A stretch of 64,000 nt of DNA. Origin: Amphibacillus sp052055485. GTDB taxonomy: Bacteria; Bacillota; Bacilli; Bacillales; Amphibacillaceae. Positions within the stretch are counted from its first letter, which is position 1. Every line of letters starts with the position of its first letter. Positions 26,736 to 35,472 of this stretch are shown here, in pieces. The stretch covers positions 2,108,001 to 2,172,000 of the forward strand of contig NZ_CP197171.1 in the NCBI RefSeq assembly GCF_052055485.1. Direction: 5' to 3'. Position numbers and translations under genes: made by a program. The notes below the pieces were generated by a model that was not told the origin of the DNA, ran no database searches, and saw only the letters and a list, made by a program, of their open reading frames with translations.

Positions 26736-27410
26736 ATGACGAAGAAAATTATTTTAATTGATGATCACGTTTTGTTTCGTGAGGGAGTTAAACGCATTCT
26801 AGATTTTGAGGATAGCTTTGAAGTTGTTGCAGAAGGTAACGATGGTGAAAATGCACTTAGTCTCGTTGAAGAACATAAACCAGATGTTGTTTTAATGGAT
26901 ATTAATATGCCAAATATTAATGGTGTCCAAGCTACAAAGAAAATTTTTGCTAAATTCCCAGATGTTCGTGTTATCATTCTATCGATTCACGATGATGAAA
27001 ACTATGTAACACATGCACTTAAATCAGGTGCTAATGGTTATCTATTAAAAGAAATGGATTCAGAAGCTCTGATCGAAGCGATTAAAATCGTAAGTGAAGG
27101 CGGTTCATACTTACATCCTAAAGTAACTCATAACTTGGTGAAGGAATTTCAACGTTTAAGTAAAGTTGAATCAGGAAGTATTGAAGATATAGAATATCGT
27201 AAACCATTACATCTGTTAACACGTCGCGAATGTGAAGTCTTACAATTGCTTGCAGATGGCAAGAGTAACCGTGGTATTTCTGAACACTTGTTTATCAGTG
27301 AGAAAACAGTTAAAAACCATGTTAGTAATATTTTACAAAAAATGAATGTCAATGACCGTACACAAGCTGTCGTCATGGCTATTCGTAATGGTTGGGTTGA
27401 AGTTTTATAA
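26736..27410 (+). CDS. degU: response regulator DegU
   Basis: A NarL/FixJ-family transcription factor. Receiver domain: IILIDDHVLFREGVKRIL, phospho-Asp in VVLMDINMPN, Lys in YLLKEMD. LuxR-type helix-turn-helix: LTRRECEVLQLLADGKSNR and SEKTVKNHVSNILQKM. 224 residues, slightly shorter than B. subtilis DegU (229). It governs the switch between motility and secretion of degradative enzymes, fitting its place beside competence and flagellar genes. GGAGG precedes the ATG by 7 bases. Because an inserted element and 575 bp separate it from degS, it may have its own promoter. Confidence 0.96.
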   Translation: MTKKIILIDDHVLFREGVKRILDFEDSFEVVAEGNDGENALSLVEEHKPDVVLMDINMPNINGVQATKKIFAKFPDVRVIILSIHDDENYVTHALKSGANGYLLKEMDSEALIEAIKIVSEGGSYLHPKVTHNLVKEFQRLSKVESGSIEDIEYRKPLHLLTRRECEVLQLLADGKSNRGISEHLFISEKTVKNHVSNILQKMNVNDRTQAVVMAIRNGWVEVL

Positions 27411-27443
27411 TTTAACAAATATTGTATTTGCTAATTGATAGAA

Positions 27444-27481
27444 AACAATCTAGTGAGCTCATTTGACTAGATTGTTTTTTT
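27444..27481 (+). terminator. degU terminator
   Basis: AACAATCTAGT pairs with ACTAGATTGTT around an 11-nt loop and is followed by a T-run. Confidence 0.85.
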
Positions 27482-27515
27482 ATGATCGATGGCACGATGA
27501 AATACCAAATCAGAT

Positions 27516-27570
27516 TAAACGAAACTTCAATCAGTGGGAGTATTACGGATGGTTATCTGTGATAAAATAA
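27516..27570 (-). repeat. short dispersed repeat, copy 2 (reverse orientation)
   Basis: The reverse complement begins TTATTTTATCACAGATAACC and ends TGATTGAAGTTTCGTTTA, very close to copy 1 at 23928-23982. It sits between the degU terminator and degV. Confidence 0.7.
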
Positions 27571-27703
27571 AAATACTTTAATGAAAGGCTATGATTTTTC
27601 CGTTTAATTGGTTAAAATAAGAGGTAGTTTATATTGATTAACTATTATCATGGCATTATTTTTATCATACTTATATTAATGATAGAAGGGTACGATCTTT
27701 AAA

Positions 27704-28546
27704 ATGAAAATAGCCGTATTAACAGACAGTACATCATACTTAGCAGAAAGTACAAGAAAGAAATATAACATTGAAGTGGTTCCATTAAGTGTTATATTTG
27801 GCAATACATCATACGAAGAAGAAATTGAATTGAGTGCTGAAGAATTTTATTCGCTTGTTCGAAACTCTAAAGAATTACCAAAGACATCGCAGCCATCGAT
27901 TGGATTTATGACGGACAAGCTAACTGAGTTAGCAAAGGATTATGACGCGGTCATTGCTATTCATCTATCTAGTGGAATTAGCGGAACGTATCAATCCATG
28001 CAAACGGCGGGGACGATGATTGACGAAATCGATGTCCACGTATTCGATTCAGAAATGAGTTGTATGGCACAAGGTTTTTATGTGCTCGAAACAGTCAAAA
28101 TGATTGAACAAGGCTCAACACCAGAAGAAATCATTGCGAGATTGAACGAAATGAAACAATCTATGCGTGCTTATTTTGTTGTTGATGATTTGCAGCACCT
28201 CCATCGTGGTGGGCGCTTAAGCGGTACTCAAGCGCTGGTGGGGAGTATGCTCCAAGTTAAACCCATCCTACATTTCGTCGATAAAAAAATTGTCCCATTT
28301 GAAAAAATTCGAACACAGAAAAAAGCGCTCAAGCGAATTGTTGAATTGTTTGATGAAGATGCAAAGACTGGCAAACCCATTCGTGCTTCTATTATCCATG
28401 CGAATGTCCCAGATCTTGCTCAAGCATTTGCAGAAGAATTAGAATCTCTTTATCCAAATGCTGACATCTCAATTAGTTACTTTGGAGCGGTTATTGGAAC
28501 TCACCTTGGTGAAGGCTCAATCGGTCTCGCTTGGTATCTAGAATAA
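27704..28546 (+). CDS. degV: DegV family fatty-acid-binding protein
   Basis: A 280-residue cytosolic protein of the DegV/FakB fold that binds a free fatty acid; related FakB proteins present it to the fatty acid kinase FakA. It opens KIAVLTDSTSYLAEST with the conserved fatty-acid-contacting TDS, and carries HLSSGISGTYQSMQ and GGRLSGTQALVGSML. Position directly after degU is conserved with B. subtilis (degV/yviA). The ribosome binding site is weak (GAAGGG). Terminator follows. Confidence 0.94.
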   Translation: MKIAVLTDSTSYLAESTRKKYNIEVVPLSVIFGNTSYEEEIELSAEEFYSLVRNSKELPKTSQPSIGFMTDKLTELAKDYDAVIAIHLSSGISGTYQSMQTAGTMIDEIDVHVFDSEMSCMAQGFYVLETVKMIEQGSTPEEIIARLNEMKQSMRAYFVVDDLQHLHRGGRLSGTQALVGSMLQVKPILHFVDKKIVPFEKIRTQKKALKRIVELFDEDAKTGKPIRASIIHANVPDLAQAFAEELESLYPNADISISYFGAVIGTHLGEGSIGLAWYLE

Positions 28547-28551
28547 GGTTA

Positions 28552-28591
28552 GAAGCTCCACTGTGTTTGCAGTGGAGTACTTGACTTTTTG
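28552..28591 (+). terminator. degV terminator
   Basis: CTCCACTG pairs with CAGTGGAG around TGTTTG; the tail is ACTTGACTTTTT. Confidence 0.7.
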
Positions 28592-28754
28592 AGTCATTCT
28601 CCCGTTGATCAAAATATTTTCACCCCATCCACTCGATTTTTAATAAAAAATTGTCCGAAAAGCTCGGCAGCTGCCCACAAATCAAAGAAAACGTTCACCA
28701 TTCCCAAAAGTTGCAATCAAGCCCCACACACCAAATAAAGGAGGTTCTTTAACT

Positions 28755-30098
28755 TTGGATGACTACGCCAAACGCTTTGCCGGACGTCTGCTCCTCCGTG
28801 ATGAACTCAATCTTACTGAGTCCGAGCTTACTTATTTAGTTACAACCAATCAGTTAACCCCTATCCAGCCAATCACAAAACACTTTTTTCACAAGCGTTG
28901 TCTTCGATGTGGTAACACAACTAAACATCTTTTCGGAAACATTCCTTGCTCTAATTGTCATAAAACACATTACTATTGTCGCAAGTGTATTCAAATGGGA
29001 CGTGTAATGACTTGCACACCGCTATACAAATGGACAGGGAATTCACCGATTTGGGCACCGCCAGCAAGAGCACCACTTGCCTGGGAAGGTCAACTTACAC
29101 AGGGACAGCGTGAAGCTTCTGATCGCATTATTAAAGCCATCGAAACGAAACAAGCTGAGCTTTTGATTCATGCTGTTTGTGGAGCAGGGAAAACAGAAAT
29201 GTTATTTGAAGGGATAGCTTTAGCGATCACACAACAGAAGCGAGTTTGCTTAACTTCACCACGAGCTGATGTCATTCGAGAACTGCTCCCTCGCTTTAAA
29301 CAAGCCTTTCCAAATACGACAATCGTCGGCTTGTATGGCGGGAGTGGTAAAAATCATCAAACGGCTCAACTCACACTTGCCACCACACACCAACTTTTGC
29401 GCTATGAGGCGGCTTTCGATCTGATCATCATCGATGAGCTTGACGCTTTTCCTTATCACGCTGATCCTAGCTTACCCTACGCAACCCAGCGAGCACGTAA
29501 ACCAACAGCCACGATGATCTATCTAACCGCCACACCTCGTCAAGAGTTACTCAAACGTCAACCCCCCACTGTTTTTGTTCCGGTTCGATATCACGGTCAT
29601 CCGTTACCCGTTCCAAGACTGCTCTCAACCTATAAATTCATTAGAAGAGAGTTGCCAAACTGCTTTTGGAGCTGGTTCAACCAACGACAAAATAAAAGTC
29701 GGCAATTACTAATTTTTATTGCAACCATTAGCCAAGCTGACGAACTTTTACCCACTTTAATAAAAAAGTTCCCTGACAAAAATGTTGCCGCCGTCCATGC
29801 TGAGGATTCTGATCGAATTGAAAAAGTTCAGCAATTCCGCAACAAACAAATCGACATCCTTTTCACAACAACAATTTTGGAGCGAGGGGTAACTTTTCCA
29901 TCTGTAGATGTGGCTGTGATAGATGCGGGACATCAAGTATTTGATCAAGCAGCACTTGTTCAAATTGCTGGTCGTGCTGGCCGAAGCCCAGAGGATCCAA
30001 CAGGGGACATTGTTTTTATCCATGATGGTAAAACAAGAGCCATCCGCGATAGTATTAACGCAATTAAAGTAATGAATAAACGAGCTGGCTTTCATTAA
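28755..30098 (+). CDS. comFA: competence helicase ComFA
   Basis: A DEAD-box-like ATP-dependent translocase that helps pull single-stranded DNA through the ComEC channel during transformation. A four-Cys zinc module (CLRCG, CSNCH plus CRKCI, residues 50-80) precedes the helicase core: Walker A CGAGKTEM, DELD box in IIIDELDAFPY, SAT-like YLTATPR, and motif VI QIAGRAGRSPEDP. 447 residues, close to family length. TTG start at 28755 with AAAGGAGG 10 bases upstream. The next gene comFC starts 33 bases after the stop. comFB is absent between them, unlike B. subtilis. Confidence 0.93.
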   Translation: MDDYAKRFAGRLLLRDELNLTESELTYLVTTNQLTPIQPITKHFFHKRCLRCGNTTKHLFGNIPCSNCHKTHYYCRKCIQMGRVMTCTPLYKWTGNSPIWAPPARAPLAWEGQLTQGQREASDRIIKAIETKQAELLIHAVCGAGKTEMLFEGIALAITQQKRVCLTSPRADVIRELLPRFKQAFPNTTIVGLYGGSGKNHQTAQLTLATTHQLLRYEAAFDLIIIDELDAFPYHADPSLPYATQRARKPTATMIYLTATPRQELLKRQPPTVFVPVRYHGHPLPVPRLLSTYKFIRRELPNCFWSWFNQRQNKSRQLLIFIATISQADELLPTLIKKFPDKNVAAVHAEDSDRIEKVQQFRNKQIDILFTTTILERGVTFPSVDVAVIDAGHQVFDQAALVQIAGRAGRSPEDPTGDIVFIHDGKTRAIRDSINAIKVMNKRAGFH

Positions 30099-30130
30099 AA
30101 AGCGAGATTCTTTAAAAAGGAGGCATTACT

Positions 30131-30799
30131 ATTTACTGTTATGTTTGTCAGGAACTCATAGAAGATCAGGTCACATGGACCACTCTTTTTGAATTCAACT
30201 CTCAATCTCCAATCTGCACACGTTGTCGCTCCCAACTTCAACCCATTCAGACACCGACATGTCATTATTGTGGTCGCGATGATAGGGCAAACTGCTACGA
30301 CTGCTTGCGCTGGAAACAAGCTCAATTACTCCAGAAAAACCGAGCTGTCTTTCGCTACAATAATTTTTTAAAAACGATTATTAGTCAGTTCAAATATCGA
30401 GGTGACTATACATTAGTCCATGCTTTTAAACAGGATTTTACTCAAGGATTTAAACAAGCATTTCCGGCTATTTCTAAAACAACAAAGCTTGTTCCAATCC
30501 CTTTAAGTGACAAACGTTTAGCTTCTCGGGCATTCAATCAAGCTGAGGCTTTAGCTGACTTACTCCCTTATCAAACCCTCCCACTATTAAAACGGATTGA
30601 AGGCGAAAAACAAGCGAAAAAAAATCGCCATGCTCGTTTAACGATGAAGAATCCTTTTGAGCTTAATAGACAATGTCAACCAGAGCCGGTGATTATTATT
30701 GACGATATTTATACAACAGGTGCAACGATTCATCATGCCGCTCACGTTTTAAAGACAAATAATTATCAGAATATAGCTAGTTTTACTTTAGCACGATAA
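30131..30799 (+). CDS. comFC: ComFC amidophosphoribosyltransferase-like competence protein, apparent ATT start
   Basis: A ComF/GntX-family protein of the transformation machinery. The full protein needs the frame to begin at 30131: (I)YCYVCQELIEDQVTW aligns residue for residue with the B. subtilis start MICLLC...VTW. The N-terminal zinc module (CYVC, CTRC, CHYCG, CYDC) and the C-terminal PRTase motif VIIIDDIYTTGATIHHAA are complete in 222 residues. No ATG, GTG or TTG exists before residue 59. AAAGGAGG lies 7 bases before the ATT codon, so ATT is the likely start. A start at the internal TTG (30305) would lose the whole zinc module. Confidence 0.85.
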   Translation: MYCYVCQELIEDQVTWTTLFEFNSQSPICTRCRSQLQPIQTPTCHYCGRDDRANCYDCLRWKQAQLLQKNRAVFRYNNFLKTIISQFKYRGDYTLVHAFKQDFTQGFKQAFPAISKTTKLVPIPLSDKRLASRAFNQAEALADLLPYQTLPLLKRIEGEKQAKKNRHARLTMKNPFELNRQCQPEPVIIIDDIYTTGATIHHAAHVLKTNNYQNIASFTLAR

Positions 30800-30805
30800 T
30801 CAGAT

Positions 30806-30831
30806 TCAAAATTAGAAAAACAAGCCGATAT
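30806..30831 (+). promoter_or_regulatory. probable sigma-D promoter of yvyF-flgM
   Basis: A perfect sigma-D -10 element, GCCGATAT (30824-30831), has a weak -35 (TCAA) at 14 bp. B. subtilis transcribes flgM and the following late flagellar genes from a sigma-D promoter in the corresponding position. Confidence 0.6.
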
Positions 30832-30877
30832 ATATGATATAATGCAGACAGGATTTTAATTAAAGGTGGGGTCTTTA

Positions 30878-31309
30878 ATGGCAGAACTAGATAATTGTAT
30901 GAACTGTGGTAAATTGTATGTTCGAGTTACGCGTCCGATTTGTCAAGATTGTCATAAAGAAGAGGAGAAGAAGTTCCAAATTGTCTATGATTTTATGAAA
31001 AAAAGAGTGAACCGAGAAGCAACAATACCAGAGATTGTTGATGGTACGGGTGTTGAAGAAGATTTAATTATCAAATTCGTTAAAGAAAATCGGTTGCGAG
31101 CTAACCAGTTTCCAAATCTAAACTACCCGTGTGAACGTTGTGGCAATCCAATTACTGAAGGAAGACTTTGTCAAGCATGCTCTAAGGATTTAACAAAGGA
31201 CTTAGAAATTGAAGAAGAAATTGCTGCTGTTGAACAGCGTAATGAAGAGAAAGAGCGAAATATGGTTCGGACTTACTTTGCCATTGACAAAACAAATAAA
31301 AAAAATTAA
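30878..31309 (+). CDS. yvyF: flagellar-operon protein YvyF
   Basis: A 143-residue protein of the YvyF/TIGR03826 family. Two zinc-knuckle-like pairs are seen: CMNCGKLY ... CQDCHKEE at the N terminus and CERCGNPI ... CQACSKD near residue 100; between them is a helical region (FMKKRVNREATIPEIVDGTG). Function unknown, but always found just before flgM. ATG at 30878 is placed behind AAAGGTGGGG; a GTG at 30866 lies inside that site. Confidence 0.88.
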   Translation: MAELDNCMNCGKLYVRVTRPICQDCHKEEEKKFQIVYDFMKKRVNREATIPEIVDGTGVEEDLIIKFVKENRLRANQFPNLNYPCERCGNPITEGRLCQACSKDLTKDLEIEEEIAAVEQRNEEKERNMVRTYFAIDKTNKKN

Positions 31310-31375
31310 ACATTCTTATGAATCAGTCGATATAAAAGCTAGAAAAAGTAAGCGTCAAGAAAGAGGTGAATGGTC

Positions 31376-31639
31376 TTGAAAATACATGGCTCAAATCAAC
31401 CCAAAGTGAATCCATACCAAAAGCAACTTCAGAAGCATGAACAAACGAGAACGGAAAAACAAGTGAAGGCGGATCAGTTGCAAATTTCGGACCAAGCAAA
31501 GAAAATGCAAGAATTAAGTGGTGTCCACCCTGCCCGACAAAAACGGGTAGAAACCATAAAAGCACAAGTGGATGCAGGGAACTATAAAGTAGATCCAGAA
31601 AAGGCAGCTAAAGGATTGCTTTCTTTTTGGAGAAAATGA
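31376..31639 (+). CDS. flgM: anti-sigma-D factor FlgM
   Basis: Binds and holds sigma-D until the hook-basal body is complete. 87 residues; the B. subtilis pattern is kept: MKIHG start, VNPYQKQ, LQISDQAKKMQ and the C-terminal helix IKAQVDAGNYKVDPEKAAK that contacts sigma. TTG at 31376 is chosen because it aligns with the B. subtilis Met and lies 7 bases from GAGGTG; an ATG two codons earlier is too close to that site. Confidence 0.9.
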   Translation: MKIHGSNQPKVNPYQKQLQKHEQTRTEKQVKADQLQISDQAKKMQELSGVHPARQKRVETIKAQVDAGNYKVDPEKAAKGLLSFWRK

Positions 31640-31770
31640 CTTTCAGTTTAGTCAACTAACGACAAGTTGACTCTAGTAAAATAAGGATACAGTAAAATAA
31701 AGTAAATCCTCAGTCAGATAGAAGAGTTCTAACTATTGATTGAAACAGCGATAAAGGAGGATTTAGCCTC

Positions 31771-32265
31771 ATGTCAATTGAACGTATTTTATCAGCGCTT
31801 GAGCGGCTTGTTCAGCTCCATGACAGCTTGCTCCAATTATCCCTAACGAAAACAGATCTGCTTAAAAAGGGGGATATTGAAGGTGTTCAGAACATTTTAA
31901 AGACTGAACAGAAACATATTCAAGCTGTTAATAAGCTTGAAAAAGAGCGCCTAACAGCAGTCGACAAATGGGCAGAACAATATCAACTCAGTGATGATGA
32001 AAAAGTTGTTACAGAAATTTTGAAAAAAGTGTCGGATGATGGTGAGCGTAAACAACTTGAAGAATTGTCAACAGAATTAGCGGAGAAATTAATGGAATTA
32101 AAAGCGCAAGAAGCACTAAATCACGAACTAACGAATCAATCATTGCAATTTGTTCAAATGAACTTAGATTTACTTAGTCCAACAATTGAGCAAGTCAATT
32201 ACGGAAACGCTAAAAGTCAAAACGATCCGCAATCGAAACGATCTGTTTTTGATTCAAAAGCATAG
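31771..32265 (+). CDS. flgN: flagellar export chaperone FlgN
   Basis: A 164-residue, almost entirely helical protein (YvyG in B. subtilis) that escorts the hook-filament junction proteins FlgK and FlgL to the flagellar export gate. Seen: charged amphipathic helices (LERLVQLHDSLLQLSLTKTD, LLSPTIEQVNYG) and the characteristic N-terminal stretch. Eleven bases separate it from its client flgK. AAAGGAGG lies upstream of the ATG. Confidence 0.87.
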   Translation: MSIERILSALERLVQLHDSLLQLSLTKTDLLKKGDIEGVQNILKTEQKHIQAVNKLEKERLTAVDKWAEQYQLSDDEKVVTEILKKVSDDGERKQLEELSTELAEKLMELKAQEALNHELTNQSLQFVQMNLDLLSPTIEQVNYGNAKSQNDPQSKRSVFDSKA

Positions 32266-32276
32266 GAGGATTTTAA

Positions 32277-33788
32277 ATGGTTTCATCTTTTCATGGATTA
32301 GAGATGGCAAAGCGTGCATTAAACGCACAGCAAGCTGCTTTATACACAACATCACACAACATATCCAATGCCAACACGGTGGGTTATACCAGACAACGTG
32401 TCAATTTTGAACAGATCAGTTCATTGACATCTAGTCGAGAGCCGGGCGGTGTTACAAGTGGTGTCGGAAGCGGTGTTGAGGCAGGTTCTATCGAACGAAT
32501 TCGAGATCAATTTTTAGATGCTCAATTTCGGAAAGAAAATAGTAAATTTGGCTACTATCAATCCCAAGCTCAAGCTCTGAAACAAATGGAAAATCTATTA
32601 AATGAGCCAACAGAAGAAGGTTTGGCTTTTGTATTAGAAGATTTCTATAACAGTCTACAAGACTTAAATGGAAGTGCTGATCATTCAGGAACACGTACGG
32701 TCGTTGCCAACCGAGGCGAAGCTGTAGCTGAAACCTATCGATACTTAGCTTCATCAATCAAAGACGTTCAAGATGATTTGAAAAATCAGATTGATGTCAC
32801 AGAGGAAGATTTAAATTCCATTTTGAGACAGATTGACGCAATTAATAATGAGATTGCTGGAATCGAACCACATGGACTCGTACCAAACGATCTTTATGAT
32901 GAGCGTGATCGCTTAATTGATAGCCTATCAACAATGGTTGATATCGAAGTGACCTATGACCAAAGCAAAGGACAACCCAGTCCAATTGCTGAAGGAATTG
33001 CAACGATTTCTTTGAGAAATAATGGTTCAGATCCAATTGTTTTAGTAGATGGAGAATCTCAATCATATAGTCAAATTGAGATTGAGGATGATGATGACGG
33101 TAATATTGTGTCTTTAACAGTGACAAATCCAGAGACTGGACTTGATGAAACAATCGAAGCAGCGGACTTCCGTTCAAATGGTTCATTGAAATCCTTAATT
33201 GAAATGAATGGCTATATCGATGGAGATGAAGTAGCTGGTTATTATAACGAAGTCAGAGATGATCTTGAGACAATGCTTGTTAATTATGTTGATGAATTTA
33301 ATCGTGTTCATAACTCAGGAACAGACTTAAATGGTGAACCTGGAATTGATTTCTTCGTTTATGATGAAGACGATCCACTAGGAACAATCAAAGTTAACGA
33401 AGAAATTCTCAATAATCCTGATCTAATTGCTGCCAGTTTAGATGGCAACAGTGGTGATGGAACCAATGCAATTGATTTAGCAGAAGTATACAATAAATTA
33501 GGAGTTGGGGATTTAGGTGAACGTACATCGGTGAAAAGTTTTTATCAGTCAATGATTGGTGAATTAGGTGTGAAAACAAAAGAAGCCAACCGAATGATGG
33601 ATAATAGTGGTGTTCTTCGACAACAAGTTGAAGAAAACCGAATGTCAACGAGCTCCGTTTCACTTGATGAAGAAATCAGTAATTTAATTAAATTTCAACA
33701 TGCCTATAATGCAGCAGCAAGAAGCATGACTACAGTAGACGAAATGCTTGATCGAATTATTAACCAAATGGGCTTAGTCGGAAGGTAG
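32277..33788 (+). CDS. flgK: flagellar hook-associated protein 1 FlgK
   Basis: First hook-filament junction protein, exported and assembled at the hook tip. The N-terminal rod domain (SSFHGLEMAKRALNAQQAAL, HNISNANTVGYTRQRV) and the C-terminal helix (SNLIKFQHAYNAAARSMTTV, then DRIINQMGLVGR) form the D0 coiled coil; the acidic central part is variable. 503 residues. AGGAGG 7 bases upstream of the ATG. In operon with flgN and flgL. Confidence 0.95.
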   Translation: MVSSFHGLEMAKRALNAQQAALYTTSHNISNANTVGYTRQRVNFEQISSLTSSREPGGVTSGVGSGVEAGSIERIRDQFLDAQFRKENSKFGYYQSQAQALKQMENLLNEPTEEGLAFVLEDFYNSLQDLNGSADHSGTRTVVANRGEAVAETYRYLASSIKDVQDDLKNQIDVTEEDLNSILRQIDAINNEIAGIEPHGLVPNDLYDERDRLIDSLSTMVDIEVTYDQSKGQPSPIAEGIATISLRNNGSDPIVLVDGESQSYSQIEIEDDDDGNIVSLTVTNPETGLDETIEAADFRSNGSLKSLIEMNGYIDGDEVAGYYNEVRDDLETMLVNYVDEFNRVHNSGTDLNGEPGIDFFVYDEDDPLGTIKVNEEILNNPDLIAASLDGNSGDGTNAIDLAEVYNKLGVGDLGERTSVKSFYQSMIGELGVKTKEANRMMDNSGVLRQQVEENRMSTSSVSLDEEISNLIKFQHAYNAAARSMTTVDEMLDRIINQMGLVGR

Positions 33789-33796
33789 GGAGATAA

Positions 33797-34723
33797 ATGC
33801 GCGTATCACAAGGAATGATTTCAAACAATATGCTTAAGAACATTAGCAATAGCTATGGCAACTTAAGCAAATATATGAATCAATTTTCAACAGGTAAAAA
33901 GATTACTAGACCATCTGATGATCCAGTTGTCGCGATGAAAGGGATGAACTATCGTTCACAGCTTTCTAATATCGAACAATACCAACGGAACTTAAGTGAA
34001 GTTCATAATTGGATTGACAATACGGATGAAGCAATGGGAGAAGCCACGTTGATTATGCATAAAATTAATGATCTAACTGTTCAAGCTAGTAATGGAACCT
34101 ATGATGGGGATGATCGTTCGAATATTGGGAAGGAAGTTGATCAACTTATTGATCAATTAGTCAATCTTGCCAATACACGTGTCAATGATAAATATTTATT
34201 TAATGGAACAGGTACCAATGGAAAAATGGATGATGATGACAACCTGACACCTCCTTTTGCTAGAAAGACAAATGATGAAGGTGATATAATATTTGAAGTA
34301 TCAGACAACACAGAGGACGTTTTAATTGAAATTTCCCCTGGCGTAAGATTTAAAGTGAATTCAGATCCCACTAATGTCTTTTCTGAGGACTTCTTTAATG
34401 AACTACAAGATTTAGCTAATGATTTAAATGATGACAATATTCCAGACGAAGATATCGGAAGCCACCTTGGCATCATTGAAGGGCATTTAAATAACACATT
34501 AAACCACCATGCCGAAGTTGGTGCACGAATGAATCGTGTTGATCTAATTGAAAATCGCTTAGGGAATCAGGCCATCAGTGCAGAAGATATGATGTCTGAT
34601 AATGAAGATGCTGATATTGTCGAAGTGATCATGAATTTAACGATGCAGGAAACGATCCACCGTGCTTCATTAAGTGCAGGGTCACGCGTCTTACAACCTA
34701 CATTGTTAGATTTTCTAAGGTAA
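33797..34723 (+). CDS. flgL: flagellar hook-associated protein 3 FlgL
   Basis: Second junction protein, sitting between FlgK and the flagellin filament. Flagellin-type N and C termini: MRVSQGMISNNMLKNISNSY, FSTGKKITRPSDDP and the C-terminal MNLTMQETIHRASLSAGSRV ... LLDFLR. 308 residues, acidic middle. Starts 8 bases after flgK ends. Confidence 0.95.
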   Translation: MRVSQGMISNNMLKNISNSYGNLSKYMNQFSTGKKITRPSDDPVVAMKGMNYRSQLSNIEQYQRNLSEVHNWIDNTDEAMGEATLIMHKINDLTVQASNGTYDGDDRSNIGKEVDQLIDQLVNLANTRVNDKYLFNGTGTNGKMDDDDNLTPPFARKTNDEGDIIFEVSDNTEDVLIEISPGVRFKVNSDPTNVFSEDFFNELQDLANDLNDDNIPDEDIGSHLGIIEGHLNNTLNHHAEVGARMNRVDLIENRLGNQAISAEDMMSDNEDADIVEVIMNLTMQETIHRASLSAGSRVLQPTLLDFLR

Positions 34724-34740
34724 GATCAAATCAATAGAGT

Positions 34741-34821
34741 AAGGATAAAGAGTATCCTTGACGTGAGCTAAAGAGCTTTGTCAGATAGCTGACTTAGCTC
34801 TTTAACTATAATTATAGTTAA
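34741..34821. promoter_or_regulatory. three consecutive palindromes between flgL and yviE
   Basis: Seen in a row: AAGGATA/TATCCTT (34741-34759), AAAGAGCT/AGCTCTTT with an inner TCAG/CTGA (34770-34803), and a perfect 20-bp palindrome TTAACTATAATTATAGTTAA (34802-34821). None has a following T-run, so termination is doubtful. They may process or stabilise the flagellar transcript or bind a regulator. Confidence 0.5.
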
Positions 34822-34865
34822 AACCATTAAAAACATCTCTATTACTTAAGTTAGGAAGTGATCAG

Positions 34866-35456
34866 ATGCGTGTCCCACAAGTCCGGCTTCAGTCACAGCC
34901 GGCGTTAATCTCGATTCAGACTGATCATGCTAGACAAGAGATTCAACAACCAAAAGCAACCCAAGAAATCCATCAAGGACAAGCTGATCTATCGATTCGG
35001 ACAAGCCCATCACGACTAACCATCGATCAATCACAAGCATGGTATGATGCTGGTTTGAGAAGTGCTAAGCAATCACATGAAGACTTTGCTCGACAAGGCT
35101 ATCAAAAAGTGATGGAGGGTATCGCCAGGCGAAGAAGAGAAGGTGACGAGCAAATGCGAATTGAAGATGGTGGGCAACCATTAATCACTCAAGCTGTCCA
35201 AAATGCTTATAAGCCTCAGAAATCATTTAATATTGGCTGGATTCCGTCAGTGTTTTCTGTTAAGACCGATTATCAGCCAGCCGAAGTCGATATCCGCGTT
35301 GAGATTGATCAACCAGTAATCCGTAATACCCCGAATAAACCAATCATGACCTATACACCGGGAAGGGTCACAACAGGAATCAGACAAGAAAATGACTTAA
35401 TCATCGATTTTGAAGATCTTGTCTTCCGTAATTTTCAATTTGAAATGTCAATTTAA
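34866..35456 (+). CDS. yviE: YviE family protein (DUF6470)
   Basis: A 196-residue protein recognised by its conserved place before fliW and by the repeated short phrases IQTDHARQEIQQPKATQEIH and LSIRTSPSRLTIDQSQAW. No signal peptide or catalytic motif is seen. Function unknown; location implies flagellar involvement. GGAAGTG precedes the ATG. Fifteen bases separate it from fliW. Confidence 0.85.
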   Translation: MRVPQVRLQSQPALISIQTDHARQEIQQPKATQEIHQGQADLSIRTSPSRLTIDQSQAWYDAGLRSAKQSHEDFARQGYQKVMEGIARRRREGDEQMRIEDGGQPLITQAVQNAYKPQKSFNIGWIPSVFSVKTDYQPAEVDIRVEIDQPVIRNTPNKPIMTYTPGRVTTGIRQENDLIIDFEDLVFRNFQFEMSI

Positions 35457-35472
35457 AAGAAGGGTTTGAATA

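Noticed and set aside
28592..28754. ComK boxes upstream of comFA
   Set aside because: A-runs and T-runs occur, but no pair of AAAA-N5-TTTT boxes at accepted spacing could be found.
30189..30371. Plus-strand frame of 60 codons upstream of the comFC core
   Set aside because: It is out of frame with the ComFC zinc-finger region, which is read from 30131 in another frame.
32488..33663. Three minus-strand frames opposite flgK
   Set aside because: Antisense shadows of a conserved flagellar gene; His/Leu/Gln-rich translations and no initiation signals.
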